In this document: piece after piece, positions 1 through 5,695 of the stretch
How positions within the stretch are numbered: the first letter of the stretch is position 1
Layout of the letters: the number at the start of each line of letters is the position of its first letter
Source: JBOGWY01 sp050694015
GTDB taxonomy: Bacteria > Actinomycetota > CADDZG01 > WHSQ01
NCBI GenBank assembly: GCA_050694015.1
Contig: JBOGWY010000077.1
Coordinates: 1 to 10,896, forward strand
Direction: 5' to 3'
DNA length: 10,896 nucleotides
Notes under the pieces: generated by a model
Databases searched by the model: none
What the model saw: only the letters and a program-made list of their open reading frames with translations
What the model was told of the DNA's origin: nothing
Program-made: the position numbers and the translations under genes

Positions 1-213
1 GCTGTAGACGTTCACGGTTACGTCGCTGCAGGCGCCGACCGTGCAGTCGGTGGTTCCGGCGAACGTGGGAGAGGCGTTCGTGGACGGACCCGCGGCCGGC
101 GAGGTGAGCGTCACCGAAGGAGGAGCCGCCATGGCCGCCGTCGCCATGATCGACGTAGCGCTTACAGCTAGGGCTAGGGCCGCAACCCCGCCCGAACGGC
201 GCAATCTCAACAT
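1..213 (-). CDS. Secreted Ig-like-repeat protein, N-terminal fragment (runs off left edge)
   Basis: The frame is open from an ATG at 213-211 to base 1, giving 71 residues with no stop, so only the N-terminus is present. Residues 1-30 form a signal peptide: a basic start (MLRLRRSGG), an Ala/Leu/Val-rich core, and an Ala-rich end (about ATAAMAAP) suited to signal peptidase I. The mature part opens with PSVTLTSPAAG, followed by NASPTFAGTTDC and VTVNVYS, which is the usual phrasing of bacterial Ig-like repeats in cell-surface or secreted proteins. Two Cys (about residues 56 and 61) could form a disulfide outside the cell. The ATG is preceded by GAAGGAG at 218-224, four bases away, and by a c-di-GMP riboswitch at 227-320. 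The role is probably a surface, adhesion or wall-associated protein, but the functional domains lie outside the window. Confidence 0.85.
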   Translation of the reverse strand, partial: MLRLRRSGGVAALALAVSATSIMATAAMAAPPSVTLTSPAAGPSTNASPTFAGTTDCTVGACSDVTVNVYS

Positions 214-226
214 CGTGCTCCTTCGA

Positions 227-320
227 CGGCTGGGCTACCTCGCGTCACTGCCCTGACGGGTATCGAGGCCCCTGGCTTTGCGTCCCCGCCTCGCGACGGG
301 TTTGCCATTGTCGGGAACCG
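227..320 (-). promoter_or_regulatory. Cyclic-di-GMP class I riboswitch (GEMM-I aptamer)
   Basis: Read on the minus strand, the conserved GEMM-I blocks occur in order. GGCAAACC (299-306) is followed by a CCCGTC/GGCGGG hairpin closed by a GCGA tetraloop (loop at 291-294), then GACGCAAAGCC (274-284), then a second arm with CCTCG/CGAGG (264-268 with 238-242) enclosing GTCA/TGAC, then GGTAGCC (233-239). The closing stem pairs CGGTT (316-320) with AGCCG (227-231). The length of about 94 bases fits the family. The position corresponding to G20 of the Vibrio Vc2 aptamer is G, which favours c-di-GMP over cGAMP. The aptamer ends two bases before the GAAGGAG ribosome binding site of the secreted-protein gene. 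There is no room for a terminator, so control of translation initiation is the likely mechanism. Whether the ligand turns expression on or off cannot be read here. Confidence 0.9.
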
Positions 321-332
321 TGCCTTACTGAC

Positions 333-361
333 TACCTATCGGCACTTCCGGGTTGTGAGAA
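333..361 (-). promoter_or_regulatory. Weak candidate promoter for the riboswitch transcript
   Basis: On the minus strand, TTCTCA (356-361) and TAGGTA (333-338) are separated by 17 bases. This would place transcription start a few bases before the riboswitch closing stem. Both hexamers match the housekeeping consensus poorly. An overlapping GCCGATAG resembles a sigma-28/WhiG-type -10 element but lacks a TAAA box at the right distance. The rest of the 198-base gap between the secreted-protein gene and the DUF3052-like gene shows only short GC-rich inverted repeats and no T-run. Confidence 0.25.
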
Positions 362-411
362 CGTAGCCCGAACGGACTATTTACAGCGTAATCCCGCCCG
401 GGACCACCGAC

Positions 412-825
412 CTATCTCCGGTCCTCGAGCCGATAAACGAAGCGCACACCGGACCAGTCCTCGTCGATCGCGCAACTCTTGTTGTCGACGAGGCCCGCCG
501 CGAGCCCGACGTGCTGGACGGAGCCGAACGTGAGCTCGGTCGGGATGGAAGACGTCTTCTTGGGATACGCGACCCAGAGCCCCCCGTCGGTAGCGAGCGC
601 GCGTGCGAGTGTGCCGAAACGCGACCTGAGGTCTGTCTCCTTGGTGACGAAATGAAGGATCACATCGACGTCCTTGGTAGCGCGGGTCGCGACGGTCACT
701 CCATCAGGGAGCGGCTCGAGTAGATCGCGCGCACCGGGGGGCGCAGCTAGAAGAGCGACGCGTGCACCCTCTTTGATCCCGAGCTTCTTGTAGAGAGGTG
801 TCCCTGAATAATCCTTCTCAGCCAT
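412..825 (-). CDS. DUF3052-like conserved protein
   Basis: 137 residues from an ATG. I recognise the opening YSGTPLYKKLGIKEG and the blocks GGLWVAYPKK, LTFGSVQHVGL, AGLVDNKSCAIDEDWSG and RFVYRL as those of a small soluble family usually annotated DUF3052-like, common in Actinomycetota and scattered elsewhere. No biochemical function is established that I know of. The order (GxRVALL, then VDVILHFV, then GGLWVAYPK) suggests a small alpha/beta fold like a methyltransferase core lacking an obvious cofactor loop, but this is inference. There is no signal peptide or membrane segment, so it is cytoplasmic. Its ATG lies inside the end of the upstream hydrolase gene (8-base overlap, ATGGCTGA), so it is probably translationally coupled and the last gene of the lpd unit. 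Confidence 0.82.
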   Translation of the reverse strand: MAEKDYSGTPLYKKLGIKEGARVALLAAPPGARDLLEPLPDGVTVATRATKDVDVILHFVTKETDLRSRFGTLARALATDGGLWVAYPKKTSSIPTELTFGSVQHVGLAAGLVDNKSCAIDEDWSGVRFVYRLEDRR

Positions 826-1702
826 CGCGCGCGTCCATACGGTCGAGGAACTCCTTGAGGAGCGCGAGGTACTCCTCGGTCTTCTCCATCAACGTCGAGT
901 GCCCGGCACCTTCGAAAACGTGCATCTCCGAACTCGGGAGGCGTTCGTGCACCGCCGCGACGTGGGCCGGGGTGCATTCGTCGTACTCGCCGACGAGCAG
1001 CAGCGTGTGCACGTCGATCTCGTGCACGCGATCGAGCACGCTCCAGCCCCTCAACGTGCCGGTCACGGTGAACTCGCTCGGCCCCCACATGTGGTTGTAG
1101 ACGGGCATCCCCGCCTCGGCGATCGTCTTCTGCATGAGATACGGCAGCGGATCCATGCGCGTCACGTAACGGACGTAGTACTCGCGCATCGCGGCCTGGT
1201 ACTCCGGCGCGTCGTAGGTCCCCGCGGCTTCGTGCGTCTCGATCGCCTCTTGTGTTTCTGGGGGAAGTGTCGCCTTGAGTGCGGCCGTGTCGCGCTCCCA
1301 CATCTCCGTGTCGGCCGGCGCGCTGGAGAGGATCAGGCTCTGCAACTCGGGCTTGCGCCGGATCACGTACTCCATCGCGAGCATCCCGCCCCACGAGTGG
1401 CCGTAGAGATGGATCTGCTCGACACCGAGGGCGCTCCGCACGACGTCCACCTCTTCGACGAAACGCTCGATCGTCCACAGAAAGACGTCGTCGGGACGCT
1501 CGCTGCGACCACAGCCGAGCTGGTCCCACCGCACCACCGCGCGGTCACCTGCAAGCCGATCGAGCGGTTCCTGGCTGTACGAGGGGAATCCCGGACCGCC
1601 GTGCAAGCACAGCAAGGGAGGTGCTGCGGTCAGATCGCCAACGACGTGGAACCAGACCTTGCCGCCCGGAACATCGAGGAAGCCTTCGGAATCTTGGGTC
1701 AA
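818..1702 (-). CDS. Proline-iminopeptidase-like alpha/beta hydrolase (S33 family)
   Basis: An alpha/beta hydrolase of the proline iminopeptidase type, which removes N-terminal proline from peptides; the actual substrate is unknown. From the chosen TTG start the protein is 294 residues, normal for the family. The oxyanion-hole motif HGGPG is at 34-38, the nucleophile elbow GHSWGG has Ser103, the acid is Asp241 in VGEYDEC, and the base is His268 in GAGHST, so the triad is complete. A cap region of about residues 130-225 (rich in Glu, Met and Tyr) lies between them. The frame is open further upstream to a GTG at 1810, but those 36 codons overlap the 3' end of lpd and read as arginine-rich nonsense. 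The TTG forms a TTGA overlap with the lpd stop, typical of coupled genes. No signal peptide, so cytoplasmic. Confidence 0.85.
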   Translation of the reverse strand: MTQDSEGFLDVPGGKVWFHVVGDLTAAPPLLCLHGGPGFPSYSQEPLDRLAGDRAVVRWDQLGCGRSERPDDVFLWTIERFVEEVDVVRSALGVEQIHLYGHSWGGMLAMEYVIRRKPELQSLILSSAPADTEMWERDTAALKATLPPETQEAIETHEAAGTYDAPEYQAAMREYYVRYVTRMDPLPYLMQKTIAEAGMPVYNHMWGPSEFTVTGTLRGWSVLDRVHEIDVHTLLLVGEYDECTPAHVAAVHERLPSSEMHVFEGAGHSTLMEKTEEYLALLKEFLDRMDARDG

Positions 1703-3120
1703 CCGTGGAGCGGTTTGCCCGCCAGCTCCAGGAAGGTCTCGCCGATCACCTCGGACAGTGTCGGGTGCGGGTGCATGAGCTCGGCGAGCTCGGACGGGTA
1801 CGCCTCCCACGACGTCACGAGTTGCGCTTCCGTGATGATGTCCGACGCGCGCGGGCCGACGACGTGAACACCAACCACCGCGCCGTTCTTCTCGGCCACG
1901 GTCTTCACGAAACCCTGGCCTCCACCGAGCATCAACGCACGCGCGTTCGCGGAGAACGGGTAGCGCTTGGTCTCGACCTCCATGCCGAGGTCGCGCGCTC
2001 TCTTCTCGGTGAGACCCACGGCGGCCACCTCGGGCTGGCAGTAGATGACGTGCGGGATGTTCCGGTAATCGACAGGGGTGGGGTCCTGCCCCGCGAGACG
2101 CTCGCCGATCTTCATGCCTTCGATGAACGCGACGTGTGCGAGCTGTGGGTGCGGTCCGTCGGCGTCGGTCACGTGGATCGCGTCACCGATCGCGTAGACG
2201 CCGTCGACACTCGTACGGAAGTTCGAATCGACGACGACGTACCCGCGATCGGTCTTCACGCCGACCTCATCCAGTCCGATGAAGTCGGTGCGCGGCGCAC
2301 GGCCGATCGCGACGAACATCCGATCGGCCGATAGCACCTGCTTAGAGCCGTCCTTCTCGATCTCGACGTCGATACCGGCGTCGGTCGGCTTCGCACCGGT
2401 GACGGAAACGCCGAGATGGAACTTGATGCCGCGGCGCTGCAGCAGCTTCGCGAGAGCCTCGGAGATGTCCGAGTCCTCGGCCGGCGCGATCGTGTCGAGC
2501 ATCTCTACGACGGTTACCTCGGCGCCGAAGGAACGGTAGACGCTGGCGAACTCGAGCCCGATGTAGTTGCCCCCGACGATAACGACCGAGCCCGGAACGT
2601 CGTCGGCTACGAGGCCGTGGTTCGAGTTGTGCACCTTGTCGGCGTCGGCTTCGATGAACGGGAGATCGCGCGGGAACGATCCGGATGCGATGACCACACC
2701 CTTGTCGGCGGTCAACGCACGCTCCGCGTCCCCGGTCCGAACGGAGACGGTCCGCGCGTCCGTCAGTCTCCCCTCGCCCTCGACGAGCTCGATCTTGTTT
2801 CGTTTCACGAGGCCCGACAGTCCCTTGTACATGCGGTTCACGACGGAGTCCTTGAAGGTCAGGACCTGGCTCCAGTCGTAACTCGGCTCGGCGACTTGGA
2901 TGCCGAAATCCCCCGCGTGACGGATCTCGTCGACGAGATCCGCGGCATGGAGCAGCGCTTTCGTCGGGATGCACCCACGATGCAGGCACGTTCCACCGAC
3001 CTTGTCCTTCTCGACGATCGCGACGGAGAGTCCGAGCCCGGCGGCACGGAAGGCCGCGGAGTATCCCGCGTTACCGCCGCCGAGGATCACAACGTCGAAG
3101 CGATCCTGGGTCTCTGCCAC
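1699..3120 (-). CDS. lpd: Dihydrolipoyl dehydrogenase (E3)
   Basis: The FAD/NAD flavoprotein that reoxidises dihydrolipoamide in 2-oxoacid dehydrogenase complexes and the glycine cleavage system; cytoplasmic. With the GTG start at 3120 it has 473 residues, the usual size. The FAD-binding Rossmann motif GGGNAG is at 14-19. The redox-active disulfide is C45/C50 in GGTCLHRGCIPTKALL, the phrasing seen in actinobacterial enzymes. The NAD-binding fold is at about 180-206 with a terminal Glu (VVEMLD), favouring NAD over NADP. The C-terminal dyad is His452/Glu457 in HPHPTLSE. An ATG five codons upstream is possible, but AGGAGG sits five bases before the GTG. One oddity is that the NAD-site glycine motif reads GGNYIG rather than the common GGGYIG. 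It is the first gene of a minus-strand unit with the S33 hydrolase and the DUF3052-like gene; no E1 or E2 genes are nearby. Mycothione and mercuric reductases are less likely. Confidence 0.93.
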   Translation of the reverse strand: MAETQDRFDVVILGGGNAGYSAAFRAAGLGLSVAIVEKDKVGGTCLHRGCIPTKALLHAADLVDEIRHAGDFGIQVAEPSYDWSQVLTFKDSVVNRMYKGLSGLVKRNKIELVEGEGRLTDARTVSVRTGDAERALTADKGVVIASGSFPRDLPFIEADADKVHNSNHGLVADDVPGSVVIVGGNYIGLEFASVYRSFGAEVTVVEMLDTIAPAEDSDISEALAKLLQRRGIKFHLGVSVTGAKPTDAGIDVEIEKDGSKQVLSADRMFVAIGRAPRTDFIGLDEVGVKTDRGYVVVDSNFRTSVDGVYAIGDAIHVTDADGPHPQLAHVAFIEGMKIGERLAGQDPTPVDYRNIPHVIYCQPEVAAVGLTEKRARDLGMEVETKRYPFSANARALMLGGGQGFVKTVAEKNGAVVGVHVVGPRASDIITEAQLVTSWEAYPSELAELMHPHPTLSEVIGETFLELAGKPLHG

Positions 3121-3125
3121 GCGAA

Positions 3126-3131
3126 CCTCCT
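3126..3131 (-). promoter_or_regulatory. Ribosome binding site of lpd (decides the start)
   Basis: A perfect AGGAGG on the minus strand lies five bases before the GTG at 3120-3118. It falls inside the first codons of the longer ATG frame (ATG at 3135), which itself has no such site before it. This supports the GTG start. Confidence 0.75.
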
Positions 3132-3197
3132 GCATCTACTAGACGTTGGTTCGACGATACCGCCTGGAACTGCGAACGCTTCCTGGCCGATGCCGGT

Positions 3198-3485
3198 ATG
3201 CCGTGCGACGATAGATGGGTGAAGGGCGACCGGGTCGAGATCGTCGTCGACATCGGAGACGGCACCAAGACCTACGAGATAGTTGCGAGCAAGGCCGGTC
3301 GGCGTGTCGAGGTCTCCAACGTGCGCGGCACGATCGAGGTGTCGGAGGTCACAAGGACCGGAGTCATCGTCCGCAGCGGACGCTTCATGGCCGCCCGCGT
3401 CGTCGCCGTGATCGAACATCCGGCAGAGGACGAACAGCAGCCCAAGGCACGCAAACGGGCCAAGAACCAGGCCTCGCTCCTCTAG
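3198..3485 (+). CDS. Small conserved-looking hypothetical protein
   Basis: I do not recognise the family with confidence. The frame gives 95 residues from ATG 3198, or 88 from a GTG at 3219 (WVKGDRVEIV, where the conserved-looking part begins); neither start has a clear ribosome binding site. The body alternates short beta-like stretches (DRVEIVVDIG, TYEIVASKAG, RRVEVSNV, GTIEVSEV, TGVIVRSG, MAARVVAVIEH) and resembles a small all-beta barrel or SH3-like fold. The tail is charged and lysine/arginine-rich (KARKRAKNQ), which could contact nucleic acid or acidic partners. There is no signal peptide or membrane segment. Codon use is typical coding (G/C third positions), and it is the only plus-strand gene in the left half, divergent from lpd. 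Its TAG shares the CTAG palindrome with the stop of the convergent zinc-ribbon gene. Confidence 0.7.
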   Translation: MPCDDRWVKGDRVEIVVDIGDGTKTYEIVASKAGRRVEVSNVRGTIEVSEVTRTGVIVRSGRFMAARVVAVIEHPAEDEQQPKARKRAKNQASLL

Positions 3486-3757
3486 AGAGCACTCCTCTCC
3501 GGCGTTTCCTTTGCGCGGACGGCCCCACAGTGCTTGCAGTACGGCGCGTTCGGCGAGATCACACCGCCGCACTCATCGCACGTGGCCGGCCGTATCGAGC
3601 CGCTGCTGTAGCGGTTCAGTGCCGCGATCGCGAGCGCACCTACGGCCACGATGAGAGCGAGGATCACGACTGCGGTCGCGTCGAAGCCGCGCGCCATCCC
3701 AAGTGCCAGCGCGAGGCCGATCCCGATGACGATCACCGCGACCGATACCAGTTTCAC
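3482..3757 (-). CDS. Small membrane protein with C-terminal zinc ribbon
   Basis: 91 residues from a GTG at 3757 that overlaps the stop of the upstream hydrolase gene as GTGA. A GTG at 3778 would add seven residues (MAGQGRA) of that gene's 3' end in another frame, so the shorter start is preferred. Two hydrophobic helices, at about 3-22 and 27-48, form a hairpin. A zinc ribbon follows: CDEC (C60, C63) and CKHC (C74, C77), separated by GGVISPNAPY, the double-knuckle form common in small zinc-ribbon proteins. The ribbon probably sits in the cytoplasm, but topology is not certain. It is the last gene of the metal unit that begins with the MntR-type regulator; a role in metal handling is possible only by association. 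No function is known to me. Confidence 0.78.
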   Translation of the reverse strand: MKLVSVAVIVIGIGLALALGMARGFDATAVVILALIVAVGALAIAALNRYSSGSIRPATCDECGGVISPNAPYCKHCGAVRAKETPERSAL

Positions 3758-4497
3758 GGCCCGACCTTGTCCAGCCACTCGAGCACGCGCGCGACCGCGC
3801 GCTCGTCGCGGCGCAGTATGTGCCCGGCGCCGGAGATGATCCCGAGTTCGGCGTGTGGAGCGCGGGCTGCGATACGCGATGCGTGGCTCACGGGAACGAC
3901 GTCGTCCGCGGTGCCGTGGACGATCAGCGTTGGGACGGTAACGCCCTCGATAGAGACCTCACCGGCGATCGAATCGAACTCGTTCGCCCACGCGCTCGGA
4001 TCGCCGAGCACCTCGGTCGCGATGGGCATCCCCGCTTCCGTCGTGATCTTCTCGATGCCCGCACGCGGATCCGCCGCGAACGAGAGCCACGCCGCGGGGG
4101 ACGCCAGCATCGCGAGAGCATCGGCGCGCGTCCCTCGACGTATCACCTCGGCGGAGACGGCACCGCCCGCAGATGAACCGACTAGCGCGAGGAACCCGAC
4201 GCCTGGAGCCGCGCCGCGCAGGGCAGAGATGACCGCGATCGCGTCACGCACCCATCCCTCGATCGAGAAGTAGCCCGCAGTACCGCGCACGCCTCGGAGA
4301 TCGGCCCATGCCGTGGTCCACCCACGTTCGGCGAAGCGGCGCGCGAACCCTGCGTAACCCGTGTCGTCCGGTTCGGGTAGATTCACCGAAGGGATCCCGT
4401 GCAGCAGGTAGACCAGGCCACGCGGCTCCGAGGCCCGCTCGACCCACGCGTTGAGCGCGTAGCCGTCGCTCGTTACCGGTAGTACCTCTGCGGTCAT
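3754..4497 (-). CDS. Alpha/beta hydrolase (serine aminopeptidase/esterase-like)
   Basis: 247 residues from an ATG; the size is that of small monoacylglycerol-lipase or BAAT-like esterases. The oxyanion-side motif is LLHGIPS (about 31-37). The nucleophile elbow GSSAGG has Ser109. The acid is Asp198 in HGTADDVVP and the base is His226 in GAGHILRRDE, so the triad is complete. There is no long cap domain and no signal peptide, so it should be a cytoplasmic esterase or peptidase; the substrate cannot be deduced. It starts 25 bases after the ZIP gene stop, with only a poor ribosome binding site (GGGG directly against the ATG), and its end overlaps the start of the zinc-ribbon gene by four bases. 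It is therefore probably co-transcribed with the metal genes, though nothing in it suggests a metal role. Confidence 0.85.
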   Translation of the reverse strand: MTAEVLPVTSDGYALNAWVERASEPRGLVYLLHGIPSVNLPEPDDTGYAGFARRFAERGWTTAWADLRGVRGTAGYFSIEGWVRDAIAVISALRGAAPGVGFLALVGSSAGGAVSAEVIRRGTRADALAMLASPAAWLSFAADPRAGIEKITTEAGMPIATEVLGDPSAWANEFDSIAGEVSIEGVTVPTLIVHGTADDVVPVSHASRIAARAPHAELGIISGAGHILRRDERAVARVLEWLDKVGP

Positions 4498-4522
4498 CCC
4501 CTAACTATGACCGCTCCGGTAC

Positions 4523-5695
4523 CTAGGCGGTGAAGAGACCGGTGACGTACATGATCGCGAGCCCGGCTGCGAAACCAAGGGCGCCGAAGGACGACGCGAG
4601 GCCCGCGTCGCGCGGCAACGACCGTGTGATCGTCCAGATCACCTGCGCGATCGCGCCCGCCGCGATGCCGAACGCAAACGCGCCCCACGCCGCGGAGAAC
4701 ACGAAGCCGCCGGCCCATGCACCGAAGATCGTCGGCACCCCCGCGACGGCACCGAGGGCGATGAAGTGGCGCAAAGGGGGCCGGTCCTTGACGAGACCGA
4801 GCGGCGACACGATCGCCAGCCCCTCGGTCGTGTTGTGCAACGCGAAGCCGATGATCAAAAACGTTCCCAGCGCGATCTCGCCCGCGGCCAGGGCTGCACC
4901 CACGGCCAGACCCTCACCGAGGTTGTGCAACCCGATGCCGGCCGCCATCAGGTACGCGAGCGCGAGGCCGCCGACGGTCCCGCTCTTCCGCCGCGTCCAT
5001 CCCTCGACGAAGTTCAGGAGCAGGACCGCAGCGAGCGCGCCGATACCGAACAGCGCGACGCCGTCGAAAGCGGCTGTGGCCTCGGCCCCGATCTCGAGGC
5101 CCTCGGCGATCGTGTCGATCAGGAGGAACGCGAGCAGGCCAACGGTCAGGGCGAGCAGGAATCCGATCCATGCCTTGGACGCGCGTCGCAGGGCCGGGAA
5201 CCACAACAGACCGATCGCGACGGGGATCACCCCGATGTAGAGCCCGAGCAGCGCGTAGATGAGAACCGTGTTCCCGTCGACCTCGGGGGTCGCCACCGCG
5301 GCTTCGATCTCGTGCTCGATCGTCACGCCGCTCTCGGTGACGAGTGCGATGTTGACCGGAAGTCCCTCGTCCCACGGGTAGGGGATCGTGAGGGTCTCGG
5401 ACTCGAGCCGGCCGAGCTTGCGATCGTCGATCGAGTGGGTCCAGTACGCATCGTTGACGAGCACCTGTGCGATCGTCACCTCGTCCGGCCCGTCGTTGCG
5501 AACCTTCAGCTCGATCGAGTTGGGTTCGAGGATGGTGCGCTCGATCGCGATCGCCTCGACCGGCGGCACTTCGCGCAGCGAGCCGATCGGGTTCAGCGCG
5601 ACGAAGCCGACGATCATCACGGCGATCACGAGCAGAGGAGCGAGCGCCGTGACCCAGTTCGGGAGCCGGGAGATAGGAGACGTGGCGGTTGCCAT
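4523..5695 (-). CDS. ZIP-family metal permease with N-terminal extracytoplasmic domain
   Basis: A ZIP transporter that moves divalent metal (Zn, Fe or Mn) toward the cytoplasm. It has 390 residues against roughly 250-270 for most bacterial ZIPs. The extra part is at the N-terminus: a membrane helix at about 15-35, then about 100 residues (40-138) of soluble, beta-rich sequence (IELKVRNDGPDEVTIAQVLV, then TLTIPYPWDEGLPVNIALVT) that looks like a small Ig- or CARDB-like beta-sandwich outside the membrane. The ZIP core follows from about 143, with roughly eight helices. Its two signature metal-site helices read HNLGEGLAVG (257-266) and HNTTEGLAI (287-295), keeping the HNxxEG residues. Its ATG overlaps the multicopper oxidase stop as TGATG, so the two are translationally coupled. 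The metal is not fixed by the sequence; the regulator suggests manganese or iron. Confidence 0.9.
   Translation of the reverse strand: MATATSPISRLPNWVTALAPLLVIAVMIVGFVALNPIGSLREVPPVEAIAIERTILEPNSIELKVRNDGPDEVTIAQVLVNDAYWTHSIDDRKLGRLESETLTIPYPWDEGLPVNIALVTESGVTIEHEIEAAVATPEVDGNTVLIYALLGLYIGVIPVAIGLLWFPALRRASKAWIGFLLALTVGLLAFLLIDTIAEGLEIGAEATAAFDGVALFGIGALAAVLLLNFVEGWTRRKSGTVGGLALAYLMAAGIGLHNLGEGLAVGAALAAGEIALGTFLIIGFALHNTTEGLAIVSPLGLVKDRPPLRHFIALGAVAGVPTIFGAWAGGFVFSAAWGAFAFGIAAGAIAQVIWTITRSLPRDAGLASSFGALGFAAGLAIMYVTGLFTA

Noticed and set aside
341..348. Sigma-28/WhiG-type promoter (near-consensus GCCGATAG on the minus strand) before the riboswitch
   Set aside because: No TAAA-like -35 box lies about 15 bases upstream; the only TAAA is about 36 bases away.
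385..400. Terminator hairpin after the DUF3052-like gene (TCCC/GGGA pairing)
   Set aside because: The stem is four to five pairs and no T-run follows; it is not distinguishable from chance in GC-rich DNA.
747..1529. Minus-strand frame of 260 codons inside the S33 hydrolase
   Set aside because: It is an out-of-frame reading of a gene with an intact catalytic triad; composition is Arg/Gly/Ala-rich noise.
1703..1810. GTG at 1810 as the start of the S33 hydrolase
   Set aside because: The added 36 residues are an out-of-frame reading of the lpd 3' end, rich in Arg and Pro, and would make an overlap of over 100 bases.
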